Below the pieces are notes generated by a model, which saw only the letters and a list, made by a program, of their open reading frames with translations, did no database searches and was not told the origin of the DNA. Shown piece after piece: positions 17,378 through 27,196 of a stretch of DNA of 42,848 nucleotides (within the stretch, counting starts at the first letter, position 1; every line of letters begins with the position of its first letter). The position numbers and the translations under genes are program-made. The stretch is from Candidatus Elulimicrobium sp. (GTDB lineage: Bacteria; Omnitrophota; Gorgyraeia; Zapsychrales; Fredricksoniimonadaceae): NCBI GenBank assembly GCA_020720365.1, contig DYOU01000004.1:1-42848 (forward strand), in the 5' to 3' direction.

Positions 17378-19408
17378 TCAAGTATATTTCTTAATAAAAA
17401 ATTCCTGTGCATTAAAAACATCCTCATCCGCTTTAATGAACGAATACGTCCGCTGCGGCAATAATACCCTCGACCGCTGATTATCCCGCCAGGTATTCTC
17501 CAGGACAGACCGCAGCTGCTCTTTCAGTTCACCTCGATGAATCTCGAATAAAAGCTCGATCCGACGGTCAAGATTACGGCTCATCCAGTCGGCTGATGAT
17601 AAAAAAACCCTGTATTCAGAATTGTTATTGAACAGAAAGATCCGGCTATGCTCCAGAAAACGGCCGACAATACTTTTAACCGTAATGTTCTCGCTCAAAC
17701 CGGGAACCCCCGGTATCAGAACACAAATACCGCGCACGATCAAATTGATCTTGACCCCCTCACGTGAAGCCTCATACAACTTGTCGATCATCCGGACATC
17801 TTCCAGTGAATTCATTTTAGCGAACACAAAACCATTCTTGTATTTCCGCTGAAACTCGATCTCCTTGTCGATCATCTCAAAAAAGTACTCCCGCAGGTCG
17901 TACGGCGAGGAAATAACCCTTTTCCAACGTGCCGGCTGGGAATACCCTGAAATAACATTGAAGACATCCGATATATCACGGGCAAAATCATCATTCGCGG
18001 TAAAATAGCCGATATCGGTATATACCCGCGCTGTTTTCTCGTTATAATTTCCCGTCGATAAATGCACATACCTGCGCGTACGATTCTCCTCCTTGCGCAC
18101 GATCAAGGCGATCTTGGAATGGATCTTCATGCCGGCAATGCCATAAATCACATAACAGCCCGCTTCCTCCAACTGCCGCACCCAGCCAATATTGCGCTCT
18201 TCGTCAAAACGCGCCTTGATCTCCACCAGCACCGTCACTTGCTTCTTGTTCTTAGCCGCCGCTTTCAACGCCGAAATGATCTCCGAATCTTCGCTCGCCC
18301 GGTAGAGGGTCATCTTGATCGCCAATACATCCGGATCAACGGATGCCGACGCGATCAGATCTACGGTCGGCTGAAAAGACTGGTACGGCATATGCAGAAT
18401 AAAATCTTCTTCCTTGATCCGTTCAAAGATATTATCGTACTTCATTTTTGCCGGAATATACATTGGGAAAGACAGCGCCGTTCCACCGGCCTGTTCGACC
18501 AGTTTAAACAGAAAAGTCAGGTCAATCTCGCCTTCAATGCACGTCACTTCATCCTTGAAGAAGCCCGCCGCGTCCATCACGGCATCCAGAAGCGGTTCAG
18601 GGCAGGATTTCTCCATAGTCAACTGAACAACTTTGGCGCGCGGGCGTTTCTTGATCTCTTCTTCAATGGATAAAAGAAGATTAGGCGAAAATTCTTCATC
18701 AACCGAAAGCTCGCTATCCCTGATCAAACGGAACAGTGACGCGCCGGTAATCTCATAACCGCGAAAGAAACTCTTCAAATTATCCCGAATGATCTCGTCG
18801 ATCAGGATAAATTCAAACGCATCCTTGGCCGAAGGTAATTTAACCAGCCGGGGAATGCTCAAGGGTACCGGGATCACCGCCAGATGCGTGAGCTCCTTAC
18901 GGGTCAAATGCACGGCGAACGCCAGCGTCTTGGACGCCAACACAGGAAAAGGATGCCCCTGATCGATCGCCATTGGCGTAATGATCGGATACAGCGTTGA
19001 ATCAAAGAAGCGTTTAAGAAATTTTTGCTGATCGGAATTAAGGTCATTCACATGCCTGATAAAAATGTTTCTCGCGGCCAGGCCCGGTTTCAGCTGGTCT
19101 TCGTACAGGGTATAAAGCTTTTCAAACAGCCTTGACGCCTTGTCCCTGACCTGACGAAAAACGTCCTGAGGATAATATCCATAAATATCTTCACGATTAT
19201 ATTGCGCGTCCAGAAGCCTTTTCAACCCGGCGACACGGACCATAAAGAACTCATCCATATTGCTGGCAAAAATAGCCAGGAACCTTGCTCGTTCCAGGAG
19301 CGGATTCTCCGCTTCAGCCGCCTCTTCCAGGACACGCTCATTGAATAAAAGCCAACTTAAGTCTCTGTGAATAAAACGGTCTTTTTCATTCAATGCAGCT
19401 TCCGGCAT
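17378..19408 (-). CDS. ppk: Polyphosphate kinase 1
   Basis: PPK1 reversibly polymerises the gamma-phosphate of ATP into polyphosphate. At 676 residues it is full length. The domain order is the N-terminal domain (KDRFIHRDLSWLLFNERVLEEA), the head domain and two phospholipase D-like catalytic domains. The autophosphorylated histidine lies in YVHLSTGNYNEKTARVYTDI near residue 435. The second catalytic His is in FLEHSRIFLFNN near residue 590, and SSADWMSRNLDRRIELLFE follows. Nine bases separate it from the upstream ppx gene and the CHAD gene follows, so synthesis, binding and breakdown of polyphosphate are encoded together. AAGGA lies close to the ATG. Confidence 0.97.
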   Translation of the reverse strand: MPEAALNEKDRFIHRDLSWLLFNERVLEEAAEAENPLLERARFLAIFASNMDEFFMVRVAGLKRLLDAQYNREDIYGYYPQDVFRQVRDKASRLFEKLYTLYEDQLKPGLAARNIFIRHVNDLNSDQQKFLKRFFDSTLYPIITPMAIDQGHPFPVLASKTLAFAVHLTRKELTHLAVIPVPLSIPRLVKLPSAKDAFEFILIDEIIRDNLKSFFRGYEITGASLFRLIRDSELSVDEEFSPNLLLSIEEEIKKRPRAKVVQLTMEKSCPEPLLDAVMDAAGFFKDEVTCIEGEIDLTFLFKLVEQAGGTALSFPMYIPAKMKYDNIFERIKEEDFILHMPYQSFQPTVDLIASASVDPDVLAIKMTLYRASEDSEIISALKAAAKNKKQVTVLVEIKARFDEERNIGWVRQLEEAGCYVIYGIAGMKIHSKIALIVRKEENRTRRYVHLSTGNYNEKTARVYTDIGYFTANDDFARDISDVFNVISGYSQPARWKRVISSPYDLREYFFEMIDKEIEFQRKYKNGFVFAKMNSLEDVRMIDKLYEASREGVKINLIVRGICVLIPGVPGLSENITVKSIVGRFLEHSRIFLFNNNSEYRVFLSSADWMSRNLDRRIELLFEIHRGELKEQLRSVLENTWRDNQRSRVLLPQRTYSFIKADEDVFNAQEFFIKKYT

Positions 19409-19417
19409 AGATCCTTT

Positions 19418-20950
19418 TTAAAAATTCTCATTAATAACCAGGCGAATACGGCTGCCCGTGATCCGCTCAAACAACTCTTTTTTTTCAAGAAAATCATTCT
19501 TTTCCAACAGAAAATTCGCCTTGCAATCCACCTGTAAAGCAATATTATCCGTATCCCCGTGCAGGATCTTGACCGCCTTCACTTTTTGCCGATGTGAATG
19601 ATCCAGCGCATTAGCCATTCGCAGCAACGATGCCAGTTTCTGTACCGCGATCTGCCGGTCTTCCGACAGGCTGCTGTAAACCAGATGCGACTTTTGAGGA
19701 TCTCCCCGGCGGTGATAACGGGCGACACACGCGATCGTTTTGATCTCTTCGTCTGTCAGACGAAATAAATTCAATGAACTGATAATATATTCCGAATGTT
19801 TATGGTGCGACCGGTTGGAAATAAACTTTCCAATATCATGCAGATACGCCGCCAATGTTAAATATAAAAGATCCCGTTCTTCCAGCCCAAGCTGTTCAGC
19901 CAAGCCTTCATACAAGGTTTTAACCAGCTGCGCCACATGCTTGGAATGCTCAATATTCACATTATATTGTTCACAAATAGAATGCGCGACGGATACCAGC
20001 TGATTTGATTTATTATACCTTTTCGACAATTCAAGCCCCAGCACCTTGTTCGCCAAAACAGCCTCTGCCAGCGACGTTTCAAGAATATACACATGAGGAA
20101 TACCGGTCATCTTGAAGAACATTTTGAGGACGATCATGTACGGCAGGAGGGCATCTGCCGTTTCCAATGTCATATCATAATCATGCGCGATCTCTTCATT
20201 GGTCTTCAATATTAACTCTGCCACAATCTTCTCAACTTCACTAACGCTGAACTGAAAGAAATTAGTGGACACCTTCTTGCTCGGCAGGATCGCTTTCAAC
20301 AATTCCTGATTCTCATCGATCAGGAATATGTCATCCACATGCAGCCGCGGCAGGCGTGTTTTAAGATAAATAAACTCATTTTCAATATATTCCTCAACCG
20401 ACTCCACCAGCTCTTCCTTGGTGCCGTCGATCTCGCTGATCAGCTGCTTGAACCTCAATGCCCCGAGCGCAAGCCCGGTATTCATCAGCGTAAAACCCTT
20501 TTTCAACAAGGAAATGTCCAGGCTGCCGGCGCCCATCTCGGCGATCAGCAGGTTTTTGTTATGTACCGGATAGGTACCTTTGAGTTTATGCGAAATATAC
20601 GCATCAATATAATAAACAACGTCGCCCACGCTCAAGACTTCGATCTCGAACCCGGTCTTGCGCCAGACCGTATCCACAAAAATATTCCGGTTATTTGCTT
20701 CACGTACCGCGGTGGTCGCGATCACAAAGACCTGTGAAATATTATATTCCCTGAGGATCTTCCTGTATTTCTCAAGGGTATTGATCGTATGATTGATCAA
20801 TTCCTGGGAAATATTCCCCTTCAGGAAGGTGGCACGGCCAAGAGGGACCACATTCTTAAGTGATTCGAGGATCATAATATCCCCGTCGGAAGTTTCCCCT
20901 ACTAAAAGCTTGATCGTATTGGATCCTATATCAATAACGCCTGCCGCCAT
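19418..20950 (-). CDS. ppx: Ppx/GppA exopolyphosphatase/pppGpp phosphohydrolase with HD domain
   Basis: A 510-residue phosphatase of the Ppx/GppA family, which removes terminal phosphates from polyphosphate or converts pppGpp to ppGpp. The actin-like ASKHA core (about 1-305) opens with GVIDIGSNTIKLLVGE and has the second phosphate motif AEMGAGSLDISLL, in place of the usual GGGS-type sequence. The C-terminal HD domain carries AAYLHDIGKF and SHHKHSEYIISSL, then CVARYHRRGDPQKSH. Context next to ppk1 favours the exopolyphosphatase role, but ppGpp control of polyphosphate cannot be excluded. It starts 20 bp after the GH57 gene and is probably co-transcribed with it. Confidence 0.93.
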   Translation of the reverse strand: MAAGVIDIGSNTIKLLVGETSDGDIMILESLKNVVPLGRATFLKGNISQELINHTINTLEKYRKILREYNISQVFVIATTAVREANNRNIFVDTVWRKTGFEIEVLSVGDVVYYIDAYISHKLKGTYPVHNKNLLIAEMGAGSLDISLLKKGFTLMNTGLALGALRFKQLISEIDGTKEELVESVEEYIENEFIYLKTRLPRLHVDDIFLIDENQELLKAILPSKKVSTNFFQFSVSEVEKIVAELILKTNEEIAHDYDMTLETADALLPYMIVLKMFFKMTGIPHVYILETSLAEAVLANKVLGLELSKRYNKSNQLVSVAHSICEQYNVNIEHSKHVAQLVKTLYEGLAEQLGLEERDLLYLTLAAYLHDIGKFISNRSHHKHSEYIISSLNLFRLTDEEIKTIACVARYHRRGDPQKSHLVYSSLSEDRQIAVQKLASLLRMANALDHSHRQKVKAVKILHGDTDNIALQVDCKANFLLEKNDFLEKKELFERITGSRIRLVINENF

Positions 20951-20970
20951 AACGCTTTCTTTGCCCCTTG

Positions 20971-23397
20971 TTAATACTCACGGATCTTGAGCAATTCACC
21001 CAAAGACTGAAACTGCTTGACCCATCTGTCCGCACCCGGAGAAGTCGCCGCTTGAGCTTTCTTCACTCTGCCGCTGGACTGACTGATCGCATAATAAATA
21101 TTCTGAGCTTTCCAGAAATCCAGATCGAACTTCAGGCCTGTCAAGACGCGCACCACCTCTGTGATCTTCTCCAGAAGAGCCATATCCTCAGGCGACCGAG
21201 CAAACTGCACCATCATCTCATTGACTTTATGCCCACCCACAAAATCCAGTTGTTCCTTGCCGCGCTTGAAAGACCAACGCTGAACTTCCAGCGCCATCCG
21301 TTGCAATGTTTCAACAGGAATATCCGGCATTTCCAGCACGCGGGTCATGTCCCGGTTAACAACAAATTCCACCACCCCCGACAAGGTTTTAGGCAGCGGC
21401 ATGTGATTTTCATTGATCATCCGGATCAGCGAATAATGGTCATCGTAAATCCGGCGGAACGACGTTTCTACCTCACGCATGGTCGATTCGAAAATGCTCT
21501 CAAAGATCGTCTGCTGTTCATGCTTGAACAAATGCCATAATGAGAAATTCTTGGTTCCGAAATACCGGTTGATCACCTGAATGGCCCGCGGAATATCTCC
21601 CTCGGAGAATACCTGCATGGCATCCTGGCGCATCTTATTAAAGAAAGCTTCATCCTTAAAGTATTCCACGCCCGTAATAAAACTGTGATCTCCCAGATGC
21701 AAGACCATAAACTGGACCTCAAAACTTGTCCAGGTGATCTGCGAAACGATCTGGGCACGGCCGGTCACCATCGCCAGCTTGCCGATCGTCTGACGGTCAT
21801 AGGCTTTTCGAATAACAGTAAAACAATACAATTGAGCTTCTCTCGGATAATCCTGATACAGCGAACTCATCGCATAATGCGCGCCGACACGCAAAATGTC
21901 AACGATCGAAGGCTCAACACGGAGCTTGTAAATACGCGCGCCATTATTCGCTTCTGGCACATTGCTATGCGCTTTTCCCAATATCTCGATAAATCCCAAC
22001 TCCAGGTCTTGCTCACAGATCCGCTGTACCAGCTGAATGACCCTGGCGGCATATTTTATGATCTGCACTGTTTCGATCCCTGAAATATCATCAAAGAACC
22101 AGCCGCAGCTGGTATACATCAACTGTGCGTTCCGCTGAATCTCCAGGCACCGTAAAATATGGTTCTTCTGCTTTTCTTCAAGGCCGGGACGAATATATTC
22201 CGTCAAAAACCGCTCCACATTCGGCCGCGACCTGTCCAGTACAACCTGAATATACAGATCCCTCAGCTTCCAGGGATCATCCGTAAAAAGTTTCATTTCC
22301 TGCTCATAAGAAACCGCCACACGGTCCCGCAGCCAATCCAGAGCCTCTCTTAAAGGCTTGCGCCACTGTTGCTGCCATCCGGGTTTTCCTCCGGAATTAC
22401 ACCCGCAGTCACTGCGCCAGCGTTCGATCCCATGCACACAACTCCAGGAACTCCCCTCCACGATCTCCACCTCATACTCCGGCGGATTACCTTCCAGGTA
22501 TTCCCCATAGACCGTTACTGTTGCGCGCTTGTTCTTTTCAATATAGTGCAAGGCATACGCTAAGGCCATATCCCCGAATTTATGATGATGGCCGTAGGAC
22601 TCTCCGTCGGTTGCAATATGAACAAGCTGATTTTTACTGCTCTTGAGATCAAGCGCGCCCAGGATACGATTGGCAAAAGCTTCGCCGCTGTGCAACACGC
22701 CTTCAAACGCCACTGACTGCGAGATCGGGCCGTCGTAAAAAAATAATGCGATCGTCCGCCCTGAAGGTAAATGGCAAAGATACGGCCGGCGCAGGTCTAT
22801 CGCCACGCTATCCCCTTCATTCCACGTCCGTCGATCAGAAAGCTTTCTTACCCGTTTAGCCTGATGCGGCGCGAGCACGGTAAATTTGATCCCGTTCTCA
22901 GCCAGAATATCCAGGCTTTCCAGGTCAACCGCTGTTTCGGCAAGCCACATCCCTTCTGGCGCCCGCTTGAACCGCGACTCAAAATCACGGATCCCCCAGA
23001 TAATCTGCGTACGCTTATCCCGCATATTGGCCAACGGCATGATCATGTGGTTATACACCTGTGCCATGGCTGAACCATGCCCCGAAAAATGGGCACAGCT
23101 CAAACGATCTGCTTCCAGCACCGATTGATACGCATCTGGATCTTTCTTCTCCATCCAGGAAAGAAGCGTCGCGCCCATATTAAAGCTGATCTTGGAATAC
23201 GTATTAATGATATCTACAATATACCCCTGTGCATCCAGAATGCGCGAAGCGCCATTACGGGCATAACACTCGGCGGAGATCCGTTCATTCCAATCATGAT
23301 AAGGATGTGCGGATTCCTGCAGCTCGACCTCTTCAAGCCACGGATTTTCCCGCGGAGGCTGATAAAAATGACCGTGAATACAAACAAATTTATTCAT
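20971..23397 (-). CDS. Glycoside hydrolase family 57 with DUF3536 domain
   Basis: An 808-residue GH57 enzyme with a C-terminal DUF3536 region. It opens with CIHGHFYQPPRENPWLE, where the His-rich loop is typical. The nucleophile glutamate is probably in EGMWLAETAVD near residue 155, and the acid/base aspartate in HIATDGESYGHHHKFGDMAL near residue 265. GH57 enzymes cleave or transfer alpha-1,4/1,6-glucans; the DUF3536 type is an unassigned group often next to glycogen genes. It has no signal peptide, so it is cytoplasmic and likely trims or reshapes glycogen. Its ATG overlaps the upstream DUF4139 stop by one base (TAATG) with GAGGG upstream. Confidence 0.92.
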   Translation of the reverse strand: MNKFVCIHGHFYQPPRENPWLEEVELQESAHPYHDWNERISAECYARNGASRILDAQGYIVDIINTYSKISFNMGATLLSWMEKKDPDAYQSVLEADRLSCAHFSGHGSAMAQVYNHMIMPLANMRDKRTQIIWGIRDFESRFKRAPEGMWLAETAVDLESLDILAENGIKFTVLAPHQAKRVRKLSDRRTWNEGDSVAIDLRRPYLCHLPSGRTIALFFYDGPISQSVAFEGVLHSGEAFANRILGALDLKSSKNQLVHIATDGESYGHHHKFGDMALAYALHYIEKNKRATVTVYGEYLEGNPPEYEVEIVEGSSWSCVHGIERWRSDCGCNSGGKPGWQQQWRKPLREALDWLRDRVAVSYEQEMKLFTDDPWKLRDLYIQVVLDRSRPNVERFLTEYIRPGLEEKQKNHILRCLEIQRNAQLMYTSCGWFFDDISGIETVQIIKYAARVIQLVQRICEQDLELGFIEILGKAHSNVPEANNGARIYKLRVEPSIVDILRVGAHYAMSSLYQDYPREAQLYCFTVIRKAYDRQTIGKLAMVTGRAQIVSQITWTSFEVQFMVLHLGDHSFITGVEYFKDEAFFNKMRQDAMQVFSEGDIPRAIQVINRYFGTKNFSLWHLFKHEQQTIFESIFESTMREVETSFRRIYDDHYSLIRMINENHMPLPKTLSGVVEFVVNRDMTRVLEMPDIPVETLQRMALEVQRWSFKRGKEQLDFVGGHKVNEMMVQFARSPEDMALLEKITEVVRVLTGLKFDLDFWKAQNIYYAISQSSGRVKKAQAATSPGADRWVKQFQSLGELLKIREY

Positions 23398-25082
23398 TAT
23401 AATCCCTCAATATTCATCTCTCTCGGATACTCGACTACATAGGAAAGCGTTAGTTCCTTCTTTTCCTTCGGCTGCACCTGTAATGTCCACAAATATACCC
23501 CTTCACGATCTTGATACATTTCCGTATCCGGCTTTAAGCTGGGCATCACTTTAACCACCCGGATCTTGTCATCCTGCGCTACCGGGATCTGGTCGAAAAC
23601 TTTCACTGTAACGGCCTTGGACTTAAAGCTCTCTACCGTGATTTTATAAGTATACGTGATTTTCTTCGTTGGTGACGGAATATTCCCGATAAGGGTATCA
23701 TCGCTCTTTTGTTCGATCAACTCCCGTTTTACGCCAACCCCTTCATCCACCCCCAGATAAAGATCAAACGGAGCCCCTGGCGGGATCGTTTTAATAATAT
23801 CGGAATTCCCTACATAAGTGCCATCAAGAAAAACATTGACCCGGCCCGCCATTAACTGCTCTTCAGGGCTATTTGTCACTAATGATCTCAAATACGCATA
23901 CGTAGACAATTTGGGAGTCGCCGCATACTGCAACGAGGCATCCAGCGTCTGCACATTCAGCGGTACACGCACTTCGCTGCCGTCAGACTTGACCGTAACC
24001 GGCCGTGCCGCCTTATACGTCAATGAAACACCCGACGCATCAGCCTTGGCATAAGCTATCTCAGCCGCCTGCGGAGCCGCCGCCATCATTGATGCAGATT
24101 TATCCGAATCCATCAAAGCGTCGGAAACTACTTCCAAATTCGCTGATTTTGATCTCCGGCCTCCGTCGGCTCTCATTATAGACTGAACCTGTCGTGGCCT
24201 CAAATACCATTGGTTCAGTTCAGGCATACGCCCGCCAACCGACGGCATGGAAGTCGACAATGTCAACTGGACATCCTGCCAATCCTCTCCTGTTGTTTGA
24301 CGCACAACCGCAAAAGCGCTCAGGTTCACCTTGACTTTATCAAACTCAACCCGCGCATCATACACCGGATACCAGCCAACCGCATTCAACGTATAAGCAA
24401 CTTCGATCATAAGGTCTCCCGCCCGCTCACACTCGAGTTCCACCGACAAGATCCTCTGCTCATTCCGCGAAGACGCCATTAACTGCCCCAACTCCTGCTG
24501 CAAGGCTTGACGCTCAAGATTCTTTTCTCTTTGCTCTATCCCTACCGTCAACTGACCCTCTTCCAGGCTTTTTGTGCCCTCTTCCAGGAAAGCCATCGTC
24601 GCCTTCAATTCATCTGCTGTTGGTACTTTTGTCGCCAGATCTTTCGGCAGCTGCCCCGCAGTAAAAAGCCGGACCGAATTCAGAAAAGCCCGCTTCTCCG
24701 CAAATACTGCTGTCTCCGCTTTCAGTACAGCCAGCGCATCATCCACAGCCTGGATCTTTATCTGAAGCTCACGTACGCGCTCATCCGACGGGCGGGTCAG
24801 GAACTCTTTTTTGATCCCGGCCCCCAGGATCTTCACCTGAGCCGTCCCCTTGGCAGAAACAGAAAGAGAATTCTCATCAAAAAGTGCCTGGACACCCTTA
24901 AGCCGAACCGTTTGCAATCCCGGCTTCAGCTCAACTTTAGCCGTACGCGTCACACGTGCTGAAGAAGGATACACAATAGCCTGGCTGATAGCTGAATCCG
25001 CCTCCTGCACATCCGCCTGAACAGCTCCCGCTAACACAGACACTAAAAAGCCAACGATCAATCCTGCCTGTTTCCGCCGCAT
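23397..25082 (-). CDS. DUF4139 family envelope protein (DUF4140 plus DUF4139)
   Basis: A 561-residue secreted or periplasmic protein. A signal peptide (FLVSVLAGAVQA) precedes a DUF4140 N-terminal beta domain starting at ISQAIVYPSSARVTRTAKV. A helical coiled-coil stretch (about 100-195) follows, then the large DUF4139 domain from about 215 with YTLNAVGWYPVYDARV and a C-terminal WTLQVQPKEKKELTLSY. The family, which includes mucoidy inhibitor-like proteins, has no agreed biochemical function. GAAAGGA lies before the ATG. It follows the glgB terminator and is translationally coupled to GH57 by a one-base overlap, so it probably heads the GH57-ppx-ppk-CHAD transcription unit. Its presence there is unexplained. 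Confidence 0.85.
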   Translation of the reverse strand: MRRKQAGLIVGFLVSVLAGAVQADVQEADSAISQAIVYPSSARVTRTAKVELKPGLQTVRLKGVQALFDENSLSVSAKGTAQVKILGAGIKKEFLTRPSDERVRELQIKIQAVDDALAVLKAETAVFAEKRAFLNSVRLFTAGQLPKDLATKVPTADELKATMAFLEEGTKSLEEGQLTVGIEQREKNLERQALQQELGQLMASSRNEQRILSVELECERAGDLMIEVAYTLNAVGWYPVYDARVEFDKVKVNLSAFAVVRQTTGEDWQDVQLTLSTSMPSVGGRMPELNQWYLRPRQVQSIMRADGGRRSKSANLEVVSDALMDSDKSASMMAAAPQAAEIAYAKADASGVSLTYKAARPVTVKSDGSEVRVPLNVQTLDASLQYAATPKLSTYAYLRSLVTNSPEEQLMAGRVNVFLDGTYVGNSDIIKTIPPGAPFDLYLGVDEGVGVKRELIEQKSDDTLIGNIPSPTKKITYTYKITVESFKSKAVTVKVFDQIPVAQDDKIRVVKVMPSLKPDTEMYQDREGVYLWTLQVQPKEKKELTLSYVVEYPREMNIEGL

Positions 25083-25120
25083 AAAATATCCTTTCCATTA
25101 AACTTTTCTGAAAATACTCC

Positions 25121-25183
25121 GCAAAAATTTGGGCTGAAGAGCTGGCCGCAGGGTACCTAACCCAATACGACCGCCTTCAGCCC
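25121..25183 (-). terminator. Long hairpin terminator after glgB
   Basis: GGGCTGAAG and CTTCAGCCC form a 9-bp perfect stem closing about 35 nt, which has its own GGGT/ACCC hairpin. AAATTTTTGC follows on the minus strand. It would end the glgP-glgB transcript before the DUF4139 gene. The branched interior is larger than usual for a plain terminator. Confidence 0.65.
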
Positions 25184-25195
25184 TTAACCTGTTGC

Positions 25196-27154
25196 TTATT
25201 TCTCTCTTTTAAAATATACCACGCTCAATGGAGGCAGCGTCATTAACAGCGAATGTTCACGGCCATGCGCGGACATAGGCTCCGACATGACTCCGCCCGC
25301 ATTCCCTTTATTGGAACCCCAGTACATTTCTCCATCAGAATTAAGGATCTCCCTCCAATACCCCGGACGCGGTACGCCCACGCGGTACTTTTCACGCAAC
25401 ACGGGCGTTAAATTACAACAGACCAGGATCGTATCATCCGGATCATATCCCTTGCGCAGAAAGAACAGCGTACCGCCTTCCCAATCGCCGCAATCGATCC
25501 ATTCAAACCCTGTATAATTAAAATCATCCTGATACAGCGCAGGCTCACGACGATATATCGCATTCAGGTCTTTCATCCACTTCTGAACCCCCCTGTGCGG
25601 CGGCCATTCCAGCAAATGCCAATCTATGCTCGTCTCATAATTCCACTCGTCCCACTGCCCCATCTCTCCGCCCATAAAGTGCAATTTCTTGCCGGGCTGG
25701 CCGAACATATACCCGAACAGCAGGCGCAGGTTCGCAAACTTCTGCCAGTCATCACCGGGCATTTTGCGCAATAAGGCGCCTTTACCATGAACCACCTCAT
25801 CATGAGATAAAGACATCATGAAATTCTCTGTAAAAGCATATAAGAGACCAAACGTCAACTGATCATGATGATGCTTGCGATAAACCGGATCCTTCGAGAA
25901 ATAAACCAGCGTATCGTGCATCCAGCCCATATTCCATTTCATCCCGAAGCCAAGCCCGCCGTCAAATACCGGTTTCGATACTTTGGTCCAGGCCGTAGAC
26001 TCTTCCGCGATCATTAGCGCATCCGGATGAGCCCGGTACACTGCCGTATTCAACGTTGTGATAAAATCAATCGCTTCCAGATTTTCCCGTCCGCCATAAC
26101 AATTCGGGATCCACTCGCCTTCTTCACGGGAATAGTCCAGGTACAACATGGACGCAACGCCATCAACACGCAGGCCATCCACATGGTATTTATCCATCCA
26201 GAACAAGGCGCTGGAAATTAGATAATTACGCACCTCCATGCGGCCGTAATTAAAGATCGAACTCTTCCAATCCGGATGGAACCCTTTACGGGGATCCTCA
26301 TGTTCATATAACGCCGTACCGTCAAATTGATACAACCCATGGCCATCATTCGGAAAATGCGATGGCACCCAATCCAGAAAAACCCCGATATCATTCTGAT
26401 GCATACGATCGATCAAAAACATCAGATCCTGCGGGCCTCCAAAGAAAGACGCCGGCGCAAAAAAACCGATCGTCTGATAACCCCAGGACCCCTGAAAAGG
26501 ATGTGCCAGGACCGGCATAAATTCTACATGAGTATAGCCCATTTCTTTTACATAATTAACCAGCTTGTCGGCCATCTCAACATAAGACAGTGAACGATTT
26601 CCTTCTTCACAAACGCGCATCCAGGAACCCAGGTGTACTTCATACACCGAGATCGGCTTATTTAACGCATTATTTTCTTTACGCCTGGACATCCACGCAT
26701 GATCATTCCACCCATAGGAAATATCCCATACAAGCGATGCGGATTTTGGCGGCACTTCCGAATGGAACCCTAGCGGATCTGACTTCTCAAGCTCCCAACC
26801 CTGCTGTGTACGGATATAATATTTGTACGACTGGCCATGGCCAATATGCCCTACAAAACCTTCCCAGACCCCCGATCCATCCTGACGGCAAGTCAACGGC
26901 GTTGCCATCCGATTCCAGCCGTTGCAATCAGCGATCAAAGAAACATACTCGGCATTCGGTGCCCATACCGCGAACCAAACCCCTTTAACTCCGTTGCGCT
27001 CAACAAGATGCGCTCCCATTTTGTCATACAGATTGAAATGATTCCCTTCACGGATCAAATGCAGATCAAAATCAGAAAAATAACAATTATTCGTCGATAT
27101 TTTACCAAGGTCCTGCGGAATATGAGTCATTGCTTTCGTATTATCTTTGCGCAC
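25196..27154 (-). CDS. glgB: 1,4-alpha-glucan branching enzyme
   Basis: GlgB cuts alpha-1,4 glucan chains and reattaches them by alpha-1,6 bonds to branch glycogen. At 652 residues it is a GH13_9 enzyme with one N-terminal CBM48 (VWFAVWAPNAEYVSLIADCNGW), then the barrel. Catalytic residues are the Asp in GLRVDGVASMLYLDYSR near residue 335, the Glu in MIAEESTAW near 390, and the Asp in SLSHDEVVHGKGAL near 455. A C-terminal beta domain ends the chain. The start is GTG, set by GGAGGGAG 5 nt upstream. It lies 42 bp downstream of the DUF2934 gene and follows glgP in the same unit. Confidence 0.96.
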   Translation of the reverse strand: MRKDNTKAMTHIPQDLGKISTNNCYFSDFDLHLIREGNHFNLYDKMGAHLVERNGVKGVWFAVWAPNAEYVSLIADCNGWNRMATPLTCRQDGSGVWEGFVGHIGHGQSYKYYIRTQQGWELEKSDPLGFHSEVPPKSASLVWDISYGWNDHAWMSRRKENNALNKPISVYEVHLGSWMRVCEEGNRSLSYVEMADKLVNYVKEMGYTHVEFMPVLAHPFQGSWGYQTIGFFAPASFFGGPQDLMFLIDRMHQNDIGVFLDWVPSHFPNDGHGLYQFDGTALYEHEDPRKGFHPDWKSSIFNYGRMEVRNYLISSALFWMDKYHVDGLRVDGVASMLYLDYSREEGEWIPNCYGGRENLEAIDFITTLNTAVYRAHPDALMIAEESTAWTKVSKPVFDGGLGFGMKWNMGWMHDTLVYFSKDPVYRKHHHDQLTFGLLYAFTENFMMSLSHDEVVHGKGALLRKMPGDDWQKFANLRLLFGYMFGQPGKKLHFMGGEMGQWDEWNYETSIDWHLLEWPPHRGVQKWMKDLNAIYRREPALYQDDFNYTGFEWIDCGDWEGGTLFFLRKGYDPDDTILVCCNLTPVLREKYRVGVPRPGYWREILNSDGEMYWGSNKGNAGGVMSEPMSAHGREHSLLMTLPPLSVVYFKREK

Positions 27155-27196
27155 GCTTACTCCCTCCGGATATTTATATCGACAAGAACCGATCGG

